32,477 nt of DNA from Alphaproteobacteria bacterium (lineage in GTDB: Bacteria; Pseudomonadota; Alphaproteobacteria; ATCC43930; CGMCC-115725), in the NCBI GenBank assembly GCA_021325525.1, contig JAJPHB010000089.1, positions 1 through 32,477 on the forward strand, written 5' to 3'. This document shows positions 16,360 through 23,606 of this stretch, piece after piece. The notes under the pieces were generated by a model. It was not told the origin of the DNA. It saw nothing but the letters and a program-made list of their open reading frames with translations, and did not search any database. Position numbers and translations under genes: made by a program. Each line of letters starts with the position of its first letter. Position 1 is the stretch's first letter.

Positions 16360-16571
16360 TCCCGCTCGATAGCGGAGGAGGCGTGAAGATCGCGTTAACG
16401 GCGAGTGCAACCTCGAGTCAATATTCTCCCGATAAGTTGGTTGCATCGGCATGTCGATTATGGCATCCCGTTAACCTTATCTCCGCCTGTCGAGTGCTAG
16501 AAGAGTGCCCAATAGCCGCACTCGGAAGTTGAATATTGGTAATACGGGTGATCGGAAGCAGGACTCGATCC

Positions 16572-16916
16572 TTGAAGACGATCCTTGTTGTCGATGACGA
16601 TGCGGACGTCCGTGATTACGCCATCTCGGTGCTGGAGGATTTCGGATACCGCGTCCTCTCGGCCGGCGACGGCGAGGCGGCGCTGTCGGTGCTGGAGCGC
16701 GACGGCAAGGTCGATCTGCTCTTCACCGACGTCGTCATGCCGGGCCTCGACGGGTTCGAGGTGGCCCGTCGGGCGAAGGCTTCGGTCCCCAATCTCAAAG
16801 TGCTTTTCGCGTCGGGCTATGCGACCGATCTGACGCAAGCCGGCCGGCTGCTGCGCAAGCCCTACCGCCCGCAGCAACTCGCGACGGAAGTCTCGGCGCT
16901 GCTGCCGAGCGACTGA
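16572..16916 (+). CDS. Single-domain response regulator (CheY-like receiver)
   Basis: A 114-residue receiver domain with no output domain. It has the acidic triad Asp8-Asp9-Asp10, phospho-acceptor Asp53 (TDVVMPGLDG), Ser81 (FASGYA) and Lys96 (LRKPYRP). Such proteins act in phosphorelays or bind partners directly; the ASGYA and LRKPY pattern resembles receiver modules at the end of hybrid histidine kinases. There is no histidine kinase in the window. I chose the TTG at 16572 (MKTILVVDDD), the canonical receiver N-terminus, with AGCAGGA upstream; GTG at 16548 and TTG at 16536 are in frame and cannot be excluded. Confidence 0.88.
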   Translation: MKTILVVDDDADVRDYAISVLEDFGYRVLSAGDGEAALSVLERDGKVDLLFTDVVMPGLDGFEVARRAKASVPNLKVLFASGYATDLTQAGRLLRKPYRPQQLATEVSALLPSD

Positions 16917-16931
16917 CTCGCCGCGGCCCGG

Positions 16932-16974
16932 GGCGGGCTCGGCGCGCGCCCGCCGCCGGCGCTTCTCCTTTTTT
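16932..16974 (+). terminator. Possible terminator after the response regulator
   Basis: GGCGGGC at 16932-16938 pairs with GCCCGCC at 16948-16954, and a run of six T follows at 16969-16974. The gap of 14 bases between stem and T-run makes it an imperfect terminator. Confidence 0.35.
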
Positions 16975-17107
16975 GCCACGGAATTTTCTTGCCGTTCCCG
17001 TTGTTTGGGGTGACAGCGAGCTTTCAACAGGGAAGTCCGGCAATGGCTGCCGGGCAAGCCGTATTCGGACCGATCCGGCCTCGGTCGCGCGAGCGGGGAC
17101 AATTTGC

Positions 17108-18235
17108 GTGCAATCTCAGCCCCTTATCAGCATCGTCATCAACAACTACAATTACGGCCGCTTCCTGCGCCGCGCCGTCGATAGCGCGCTGCACCAAAGC
17201 CATCCCCGCATCGAGGTCGTCGTCGTCGATGACGGCTCGACGGATGATTCGCCCGAGATCATCGCGAGCTATGGCGACCGGTGCACGGCCGTCTTCGGCG
17301 AGAATCGCGGGCAAGGAGCCGCCTACAATGCCGGCTTCCGCGCCTGCCACGGCGACATCATTCTCTTTCTCGACAGCGACGACATCCTCTATCGCGAAGC
17401 GGCGGCGACGCTGGCGCGGGCCTGGCGCCCCGATACCGCGAAGGCGCAATTTCCGCTCGATGTGATCGACGCCTGCGGGCGGCCGCTCGGACATCGAATG
17501 CCGAATCTGCCCTTCGCCGATGGCGCGGTGCTCCCTCTTCTTCTCTCTTACGGCTACTATCCGAGCCCGCCAGGCAGCGGCAACGCCTTCTCCCGCCGCG
17601 CCCTCGAGCGCATTCTGCCGCTCGATGAAGAGACCTGGCGCGTCGGCTCGGATGGGATCGTCATCGGCCTCGCGCCGCTCTATGGCGAAGTCGTGTCGAT
17701 TCGCGAGCCGCTCGGCGCCTATCGCCACCACGACAGCAATCACAGCGAGGCGAGCGGCACCAGCCTCGCCAAGATCCGGCGCGATCTCGCCAACGAGATC
17801 AACCGCGAGCAGGCGATCAGGGCACATGCCGCGGCGCTCGGCCGGCCCATCGCCAGCCAGGCGATGTCCTTGCGCATTCCCGGCCATTGCAAGGGGCGCC
17901 TTCTCTCGCTGCGCCTCGATCCCGCCGGCCACCCGTTTCCGGCGGACCGCGCCGCCGTGCTGGCCCTCGCCGGCATCGTCGCCTGCTGGCGCTTCCCGCA
18001 CCACACCCTGGCAAAGCGCGTCGCTGCGTCCTTCGCCTTCGCGGTGCTGCCCTTCCTGCCGCGCGGGTGGCTGCAACGCAATCTCGAAGCGATGATCGTG
18101 GCGCGCCGCCGCGGTCCCGTGCTGCGCCGGCTCTTGCCCGAGCTCCTGGAACCCGAGCCGGTGCTGGCGCGCGTCGCCAAGCCGGCCGCGGGACCGCCGA
18201 TACGCGCCGGCGTCAGGTCACGCGGAAGTTCTTGA
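17108..18235 (+). CDS. Glycosyltransferase family 2 protein
   Basis: A 375-residue protein starting MQSQPLISIVINNYNYGRFL. It carries the GT-A fold signatures DDGSTDDS (41-48) and FLDSDD, with the DxD-type metal-binding segment at 89-92, followed by a less conserved acceptor region and a short C-terminal helical part. The transferred sugar and acceptor are unknown; surface polysaccharide synthesis is likely. The GTG at 17108 puts the start just before the first beta strand, with GCGGGGA 7 bases upstream; the open frame continues upstream to 16973 without family features. Its last 23 bases overlap the end of the convergent homospermidine synthase gene. Confidence 0.88.
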   Translation: MQSQPLISIVINNYNYGRFLRRAVDSALHQSHPRIEVVVVDDGSTDDSPEIIASYGDRCTAVFGENRGQGAAYNAGFRACHGDIILFLDSDDILYREAAATLARAWRPDTAKAQFPLDVIDACGRPLGHRMPNLPFADGAVLPLLLSYGYYPSPPGSGNAFSRRALERILPLDEETWRVGSDGIVIGLAPLYGEVVSIREPLGAYRHHDSNHSEASGTSLAKIRRDLANEINREQAIRAHAAALGRPIASQAMSLRIPGHCKGRLLSLRLDPAGHPFPADRAAVLALAGIVACWRFPHHTLAKRVAASFAFAVLPFLPRGWLQRNLEAMIVARRRGPVLRRLLPELLEPEPVLARVAKPAAGPPIRAGVRSRGSS

Positions 18236-19634
18236 ACTGCCAGGGATCGTCGGCATCGACTTCTTCCGGGAAGAGGCGGCCGCGGTCGCGGAGCGGGGTC
18301 CAGTCGCCATAAGCGCCGACGACATTGCCGAGATAGGGCAGCGAGATTTCGAGGATGCGGCGGAAGTCCATCTCATCGGGCTCGACGATCCCCGCGCGCG
18401 GGTTCTCGATCGCCCAGACGAGGCCGGCGAGGACGGCGATGGTCACCTGGAGGCTCGTCGCGTTGTTGTGCGGAACGAGCCGCCGCGCTTCCTCGATCGA
18501 GAGCTGCGAGCCGTACCAATAGGCGCCGCGCGCATGGCCCATGAGGAGCACGCCGAGCTCGTCGATGCCGGCGATCGTCTCCTCCATCATCAGGCGCTTT
18601 TCCTTCTGCAGCGTCCAGTTCTTGCCGGCGAGCTCGTGGATCGAGAGCACGGCGTCGTCGCAAGGGTGGTAGGCGTAATGGACGGTCGGGCGGTAGACGG
18701 CCTCGCCCCCTCCGTCGCTCAGCGTCAGGTAATCGGCGATCGAAATGGATTCGCCATGCGTGATGAGGAAGCCGTGGAAGGGACCTTCGAGCGGCGTCCA
18801 GGTGCGCACGCGCGTGCTCGCGCCCGGGCGTGACAGCCAGATGGCGGAGCGGCAGCCAAAGGTGTGGCGGTTGCCGTCGGCCGGGAAATGCCGCTCGTGC
18901 GTACCCCAGCCGAGCTCCGCCGGCTGCGAGCCTTCGCTGACGAAGCCGTCGATCGACCAGGTGTTGACGAATTCGCCGACCCGCTTCGGCCGGTCGGCGA
19001 CCTGGGTGTCGCGCTCGGCGATATGAATCACCTTGACGCCGAGCCGGCGGGCGAGCTCGCCCCAACCGCTGCGGTCGGTCGGCGCGGTCGCGTCCTCGCC
19101 CGTGTCGCGCGCGAGATCGAGCAGCGCCTGCTTGACGAAATGCGAGACGAGGCCCGGATTGGCGCCGTGCGTCAGCACAGCGGTAGGGGCTTGCGCCGCG
19201 CCCTCGCGCAGGGCGAGCGCCGCCTCGCGCAGCGCGTAGTTTGAGCGCAGCGCCGGCGAGATCGAGGCGTCCGTATACCCGCCCGGCCATGGTTCGATGC
19301 AGGTGTCGAGATAGAGCGCGCCGCGCTCGCGGCAGAGCTCGATGAGGGCGACGCTCGCGACCTCGACCGAGACGTTGAGGAGAAAGTCGCCGGGCCCGAG
19401 CAGCGGTTCGAGGACGGTGCGATAGTTCTCGCGCGTCAGGGGCACCTCGACGAAACGGATTCCGTATTCATGCGCCACCGCCGCGCCGCGCTCTTCGGCG
19501 GTGATGATCGTGATCTGCTGCGGCGTCATCTCGACATGGCGCAGGATGAGCGGCAGCACGCCTTGTCCGATGCTGCCGAAGCCGACGATGATCAGCCGGC
19601 CGGAAAACGTCACATGTCGGGTTGTCGGAATCAT
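18213..19634 (-). CDS. hss: Homospermidine synthase
   Basis: A 473-residue enzyme that joins two putrescine units, or putrescine and spermidine, into sym-homospermidine with NAD as a transient acceptor. The dinucleotide-binding GFGSIGQG is near residues 18-25. Strongly conserved blocks include DTCIEPWPGGY, HGANPGLVSHFVKQAL, HIAERDTQ, VNTWSIDGFVSEG, PAELGWGTHERHFP, HYAYHPCDDAVLS, YWYGSQLSIEE and the C-terminal DPWQFKNF. The length matches the well-known Blastochloris enzyme (477). I use the ATG at 19632-19634 because IVGFGSIG then falls at the proper distance; the ribosome binding site is weak. Homospermidine is a characteristic polyamine of many Alphaproteobacteria. Confidence 0.96.
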   Translation of the reverse strand: MIPTTRHVTFSGRLIIVGFGSIGQGVLPLILRHVEMTPQQITIITAEERGAAVAHEYGIRFVEVPLTRENYRTVLEPLLGPGDFLLNVSVEVASVALIELCRERGALYLDTCIEPWPGGYTDASISPALRSNYALREAALALREGAAQAPTAVLTHGANPGLVSHFVKQALLDLARDTGEDATAPTDRSGWGELARRLGVKVIHIAERDTQVADRPKRVGEFVNTWSIDGFVSEGSQPAELGWGTHERHFPADGNRHTFGCRSAIWLSRPGASTRVRTWTPLEGPFHGFLITHGESISIADYLTLSDGGGEAVYRPTVHYAYHPCDDAVLSIHELAGKNWTLQKEKRLMMEETIAGIDELGVLLMGHARGAYWYGSQLSIEEARRLVPHNNATSLQVTIAVLAGLVWAIENPRAGIVEPDEMDFRRILEISLPYLGNVVGAYGDWTPLRDRGRLFPEEVDADDPWQFKNFRVT

Positions 19635-19978
19635 GGGCGGGGTCCGTGGGGGCGCTTGGGATCGACGAGCGCCGTGCGGCGCGCGGTGCGGATCGGCGCT
19701 CGAGACCGCCGACCGTCCGGCAACGCCTAGGGCGCTCGCATGGTGCTTGTCAAGGCGCGGGCGCTCGCGGCGCAGCGATGCCGCGTCGCGCATGCGCACG
19801 GGAAATTTCGCTGGACGGCCCCTTGCCAATTCGCAGCTCCGGTAACATCTCTCCGGGTGGTGGGGCCGGTATGCCGGATCTCGGGCTATTGCGGCTCCGA
19901 TGTCTCCGCGTCTCATTTGAATGCAATGATCGCGACCGTCGTATGGCATGGCGGCGGCCGCTCGAAAGGACTACCAAC
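19635..19978. other. Divergent intergenic region hss / cold-shock gene (344 bases)
   Basis: This holds the leader of hss, the candidate promoter at 19725-19753 and the 5' untranslated region of the cold-shock gene. No additional gene is convincing. Cold-shock mRNAs commonly have long structured leaders, but I could not define a specific cold-shock element here. Confidence 0.5.
19725..19753 (-). promoter_or_regulatory. Candidate promoter for homospermidine synthase
   Basis: On the minus strand a perfect TTGACA (19748-19753) is followed after 17 bases by CTAGGC (19725-19730). The -35 box is ideal and the -10 box poor, but CTTGAC with a CTA-starting -10 fits the alphaproteobacterial pattern. 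It would give a leader of roughly 85 bases before hss. Confidence 0.4.
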
Positions 19979-20185
19979 GTGGCTAGCGGAACCGTGAAAT
20001 GGTTCAACCCGACCAAGGGATATGGCTTCATCAGCCCGACGGACGGACAGAATGACGTCTTCGTCCACATCTCTGCGGTCGAGCGCGCGGGTCTCTCTAC
20101 CCTGAACGAGGGCCAGCAGGTGCAATACGAGCTGGCCCGCGGAAATAACGGCAAGTTCTCCGCGGTCAATCTCAAAGTCGGCTGA
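19979..20185 (+). CDS. CspA-family cold-shock protein
   Basis: A 68-residue OB-fold nucleic-acid-binding protein. The start is MASGTVKWFNPTKGYGFISP with the RNP1 motif KGYGFI, then RNP2 DVFVHIS, and the alphaproteobacterial ending NGKFSAVNLKVG. The length is normal. The GTG start at 19979 is chosen because the family begins right there and AAAGGA lies 8 bases upstream; an ATG at 19943 would add 12 non-family residues. It acts as an RNA chaperone, and cold or growth-phase control is common in the family but not shown here. A strong hairpin follows the stop codon. Confidence 0.96.
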   Translation: MASGTVKWFNPTKGYGFISPTDGQNDVFVHISAVERAGLSTLNEGQQVQYELARGNNGKFSAVNLKVG

Positions 20186-20194
20186 GGTCGGCCT

Positions 20195-20219
20195 GCCGGA
20201 GCCCCTTGCGGGCTCCGGC
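20195..20219 (+). terminator. Terminator hairpin after the cold-shock gene
   Basis: A perfect 10-bp stem (20195-20204 with 20210-20219) with a CTTGC loop, nine bases after the cold-shock stop. Only a short TT follows. It sits between convergent genes and could stop transcription from both sides. Confidence 0.7.
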
Positions 20220-20221
20220 CT

Positions 20222-21784
20222 TCAACGCAAGATCCGATAAAGCCTGAACGGGCCGCCATCGAAGAGGAGGGCGAGCCCGTTGTTCTTTCCGAGGGTCGCG
20301 CGCTCGGAGTAGAGCACATAGACGTAATCGAAATTCTGCCGCCAATTGGCCCAGGGCGAAGCCGGGGCATTGGCGGCGCTGGCGGAGTCGAGCAGCGCCC
20401 CGATGGGCGGCGGCTCACCCTCGAAGAGCGAGACCGCACGGAATTGCGGCGCGACGCGCAGAATCTGCTTGCCGGGATGGGTGAACGCCAGGGATTCGAG
20501 GCTCGACCGCTCGATCATGACGAGGCAGGGCATGTGCACGATCATCGTTTCGCGCGTGTAGCTGCGCGGCCCGTCATAGCTGCCGGCGACGAGGACGCGG
20601 CTGCCCGGCGTGATCTGCGCGAAGGAGCGCTCGAACTGCGCGACGTTGGCGTCGTAGCGGTGCCAATAGACGCCGATCATGGCGAAGCGCGCGAGGGCGA
20701 GCGTCGCGACGGCGAGACAGAACCACTGCGCGCTGCGCCGCGTCGGCATCTCCCAGCGCGCCATGCCGATGAGAATGAAGAGCGCCGCCGCGGGCAGGCG
20801 CATATCGGCGATGCCGGAGCCGAAGAGCTTCGTCGGCATCGCGAGATAGACGAGGGCGAAGGCCGCGAGGGCCGTCCAGCCTGCCGGGTGCAGGACGAGC
20901 CGCCGCCGCGCCAGCGCCCACAGCCCGATGAGGGCGCAGACGGCGCCGAAGGCGAGATCGGCCGGCGCCCAATAGGTCTTGACGATGAAGTAGAGGCCGT
21001 CGAGCTTTCCATGCAGGCTCCAGACCGTCTCCAGCGCGTAGTTGCTGGTCGGGCTCGCGGCCATCAGCGAGAGGACGGCAACAAAGGGCAATGCGAAGGC
21101 GGCGGCATCGGCCGCCGCGCGCCGGCCGCGCGGCAGACCGTTTCCGCCGAGGCGCCAGGCCTCGTAGCAGGCGATGGCGAGGCCGTAGAGGCCGAGCGCA
21201 TAGAGATGGCTCGCGAAGAGCGCCGCCGCGAAGAACAGCGAGACGACGCCGCGCCGCGACGCGCTTCCCTCGCGGCCGCCGATCCAAGCCGCGATCGCCC
21301 AGAGCGCGAGGCCGATGCCGAAGACGTAATTGATGAAGCCGTAGAGGAAGATCCAGTTATAGAGGAAGAGGAAGGAGACGAGCGGCCACAGCGACCAGCG
21401 GCCCCACAGCGCGCGGTGGAGGGCGTGCGTCCCCGTCAGGATCAGCGCCATGCTGACGAGGACAAAGATCTTGCCTGCGAGATAGATGCCGACGAGCCGG
21501 GCGAGGAGCGGCACCACCGCATCCATCGCGAGGTTCGGAATGACGCGCCAGACGACGGAATAATACTGCGCGAGCAGCGGGTCGCGATCGTGATTGGCGA
21601 TGACGAAGATGCGGCCCAGATGGTTGAAGAAGTCGATCATCACCGGCGTCTTCACCAGCGCGATCGGCAGCGCCGCCGCGAAGAAGAGCGCGGCGAAGAG
21701 CGCGGGGAGCGCCGGCGCGAAGAGGCTCGGCGCGGCGCGCAGCGCGGATCGCCGCGGCGAGATGCCGGCGCCGAGTTCGCTCAA
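20222..21784 (-). CDS. Polytopic membrane protein, GT-C-like glycosyltransferase candidate
   Basis: A 520-residue protein with about ten or more hydrophobic segments across residues 22-400 and a soluble C-terminal part of about 120 residues. I do not recognise a named family. The first loop after membrane segment 1 contains MIDFFNHLGR (Asp51, His55), which resembles the acidic catalytic loop of GT-C transferases that use polyprenyl-linked sugars. The gene starts four bases inside the end of the GtrB-like gene (ATGA overlap), so the two are translationally coupled. That pairing supports a role as the second enzyme, moving a sugar from a lipid carrier to an acceptor outside the membrane. Function is inference only. 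Confidence 0.8.
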   Translation of the reverse strand: MSELGAGISPRRSALRAAPSLFAPALPALFAALFFAAALPIALVKTPVMIDFFNHLGRIFVIANHDRDPLLAQYYSVVWRVIPNLAMDAVVPLLARLVGIYLAGKIFVLVSMALILTGTHALHRALWGRWSLWPLVSFLFLYNWIFLYGFINYVFGIGLALWAIAAWIGGREGSASRRGVVSLFFAAALFASHLYALGLYGLAIACYEAWRLGGNGLPRGRRAAADAAAFALPFVAVLSLMAASPTSNYALETVWSLHGKLDGLYFIVKTYWAPADLAFGAVCALIGLWALARRRLVLHPAGWTALAAFALVYLAMPTKLFGSGIADMRLPAAALFILIGMARWEMPTRRSAQWFCLAVATLALARFAMIGVYWHRYDANVAQFERSFAQITPGSRVLVAGSYDGPRSYTRETMIVHMPCLVMIERSSLESLAFTHPGKQILRVAPQFRAVSLFEGEPPPIGALLDSASAANAPASPWANWRQNFDYVYVLYSERATLGKNNGLALLFDGGPFRLYRILR

Positions 21785-22959
21785 CGCCGCTTGACGGCGG
21801 CGCCCGCGAGCGCCGGTTCGATGAGGTCCGACCAGACCGCGCGCTGCTCGGAGCGCGGCAAATCGGCGAAATGCACCGGCACGGCGAGGCGCGAGCGCTG
21901 GGTCGCGATCGCGTCGATGAGGAAGAGCGGCCGGCGCTTCGATTCGATGAGAAGGCGTCCCAGATATTCGCCGATGATTCCGAGGACGAAGAGCTGGATG
22001 CTGCCGAGGAGCAGCACCGTCGCGATGAGGCTCGTCCAGCCGGTGACGACATAGCCGCCGAGCCAGCGCGCAAGCGAGTAGGCGAGAAAGACGAGGGCCA
22101 GACCGGCCGTAACGAGGCCGATATGGCTGGCGAGGCGCAGCGGCGCGATCGAGAAGCTGGTGATCGCGTCGAGCGCGAAGCGGATCATCTTGGCGAGCGG
22201 ATACTTCGTCGTGCCGCTGTGGCGCTCGGCGCGATCATAATCGAGCGGCACCTGCGTGAAGCCGACCCAGCTCACCATGCCGCGGATGAAGCGGTGGCGC
22301 TCGGGCATTCCTTGCAGGGCGTCGACGACGCGCCGGCTCATCAGGCGGAAATCGCCGGTGTCGAGCGGGATCTCGATATCGGTAATGCGGCGCAGCAGGC
22401 GATAGAAGGCGGCGGCGCTCGCCCGCTTGAACCAGCTCTCGCTTTGCCGCGTCCGCCGCCGTCCATAGACAACATCGGCGCCCTCATCCATCTTGCGCAT
22501 CATCGCTTCGAGCAGCTCGGGCGGGTCCTGCAGGTCGGCGTCGATGACGAGGACGCGCTCGCCGCGGCCGAGCGACAGCCCGGCCGTGACGGCGAGCTGA
22601 TGTCCGTGGTTGCGCGCGAGATGGACGCCGATCAGGTGGCTGTCGGCCTCGGCCAGGCGGAGTATCTCCGCCCAGGTGCCGTCGCGCGATCCGTCATCGA
22701 CGAGGATGATCTCGTAGGCGTCCCCGGCGGCCGACCGGCAGGCGGCTCCGACCCGCTGATGCAGCGCCGCCAAGCCGCTCGCCTCGTTGTAGCAGGGCGC
22801 GACCACCGACACCGCCACCCGCCCCGCCTTGGCGGCGGGCGCGACCCGAAACACCTCCTCCACCGGCGAGTCCTCGTGCAGCGACAGGCAGTCCTCCCTG
22901 GAAGGCGCAGAGCGCGTCACTGGAACAGGATGGTGATCGAGATGGTTCCTGAAGTTCAA
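21781..22959 (-). CDS. Family 2 glycosyltransferase with C-terminal membrane anchor (GtrB/DPM1-like)
   Basis: A protein of up to 392 residues. The GT-A domain (about 48-275) has VVAPCYNE, LVDDGSRDGT, ARNHGHQLAV and DADLQDPPE (from 140), then a long family-typical block ending DYDRAERHSGTTKYPL. Two membrane helices follow (about 278-298 and 312-332), then a cytoplasmic tail of about 60 residues, longer than usual. Relatives move a sugar from a nucleotide donor to undecaprenyl phosphate, for use by a membrane partner; that partner is probably the next gene. The frame opens with TTG at 22959 and a weak ribosome binding site; GTG at 22863, with GAGGAC upstream, is a good alternative start. Confidence 0.9.
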   Translation of the reverse strand: MNFRNHLDHHPVPVTRSAPSREDCLSLHEDSPVEEVFRVAPAAKAGRVAVSVVAPCYNEASGLAALHQRVGAACRSAAGDAYEIILVDDGSRDGTWAEILRLAEADSHLIGVHLARNHGHQLAVTAGLSLGRGERVLVIDADLQDPPELLEAMMRKMDEGADVVYGRRRTRQSESWFKRASAAAFYRLLRRITDIEIPLDTGDFRLMSRRVVDALQGMPERHRFIRGMVSWVGFTQVPLDYDRAERHSGTTKYPLAKMIRFALDAITSFSIAPLRLASHIGLVTAGLALVFLAYSLARWLGGYVVTGWTSLIATVLLLGSIQLFVLGIIGEYLGRLLIESKRRPLFLIDAIATQRSRLAVPVHFADLPRSEQRAVWSDLIEPALAGAAVKRR

Positions 22960-22997
22960 TCCAGGAGATTGAAAGTGATTTGCCGAAATACCTCAGA

Positions 22998-23016
22998 TTT
23001 ACACGCCCGGTGTAAA
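22998..23016. promoter_or_regulatory. Inverted repeat TTTACAC-N5-GTGTAAA
   Basis: Perfect 7-bp arms (22998-23004 and 23010-23016) separated by five bases. The size and symmetry suit a dimeric repressor operator. It lies 39 bases upstream of the TTG start of the GtrB-like gene, where a bound protein could control that promoter. Confidence 0.5.
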
Positions 23017-23074
23017 GGATCCAAGAATTTCGCGGTCTCTTATTAACCCGATAGTTACTGTGTCAATTTCGTGT

Positions 23075-23098
23075 CTGTCGTGATTCTACTTACGACAG
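23075..23098. promoter_or_regulatory. Inverted repeat CTGTCGT-N10-ACGACAG
   Basis: Perfect 7-bp arms (23075-23081 and 23092-23098) around a ten-base AT-rich centre. It is 111 bases upstream of the small membrane protein gene. It could be an operator or a hairpin in a leader. Confidence 0.45.
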
Positions 23099-23209
23099 AA
23101 ACGCCGAAACATAGCAGTTGCATTCTCGTGCCAGCGCGGCACTATCGCCCTCGGGGACCGAGGCCGTGGAAGGACGCGGCTCGCGCCGTTGTGGGGACGG
23201 GGGAGACGG

Positions 23210-23401
23210 GTGCTGCTGTCGATCGTCAGGGGGCGAGCGAAACGGTTTTCCTGGGATGGCTACCATCCGGCCAAGACAGACTGGTCCGAGCTGGTCGACC
23301 TCACCACCGTTGTGCTCCTCGGCGCCTTCATCGCCTCTCTGGCGCTTCTCTTCATCCCCGGCGATCAGGTCGGCGCGATTTTCTATGCGCTCGGCCAATG
23401 A
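23210..23401 (+). CDS. Small single-pass membrane protein, hypothetical
   Basis: A 63-residue protein that I do not recognise. A basic N-terminus (LLSIVRGRAKRF) is followed by SWDGYHPAKTDWSELVDL, one hydrophobic helix (TTVVLLGAFIASLALLFI, about residues 34-52) and a short end, PGDQVGAIFYALGQ. The GTG at 23210 is preceded by GGGGGAG at a good distance, which decides the start and supports real translation. It stands between the divergent glycosylation module and the OxlT-like gene, on the strand of the latter. A membrane-bound helper peptide is possible, but there is no evidence of partner. Confidence 0.65.
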   Translation: MLLSIVRGRAKRFSWDGYHPAKTDWSELVDLTTVVLLGAFIASLALLFIPGDQVGAIFYALGQ

Positions 23402-23433
23402 TCCGCCTCGCCGTAATTGTCCGGGTTTCCACA

Positions 23434-23450
23434 ATGCCGCTCTGCGGAAT
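23434..23450. promoter_or_regulatory. Operator-like palindrome upstream of the OxlT-like gene
   Basis: ATGCCGC-TCT-GCGGAAT, with six of seven arm positions complementary. It lies about 157 bases before the transporter start. The TTCCGC-N3-GCGGAA shape resembles sites of IclR-family regulators as I remember them; no such regulator gene is in the window. Confidence 0.4.
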
Positions 23451-23606
23451 GGAAGAAATTTTGGAGCATTTCGGCCCGCGATGAGTTAGCTTCACGCGAG
23501 ACGTGCATCCTCGGCGGTATTTGCCTGGACGAAGTGCACGGCTAAGAAGAAAAGCGAGAGCGGCGAGACGCCGCCCCGTGCCTAGGCAGATTCGGGAGGT
23601 ACGCGA

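Larger units (their letters stand above)
22960..23209. other. AT-richer divergent intergenic region with two inverted repeats
   Basis: Between the GtrB-like gene and the small membrane protein gene. Its base composition is visibly less GC-rich than the rest of the window. It holds the two perfect inverted repeats listed separately and is probably a regulated two-way promoter region. I see no further gene. Confidence 0.55.

Noticed and set aside
16391-16480. CtrA-binding sites suggested by two GTTAAC sequences upstream of the receiver gene
   Set aside because: The paired TTAA-N7-TTAA spacing is absent at both places.
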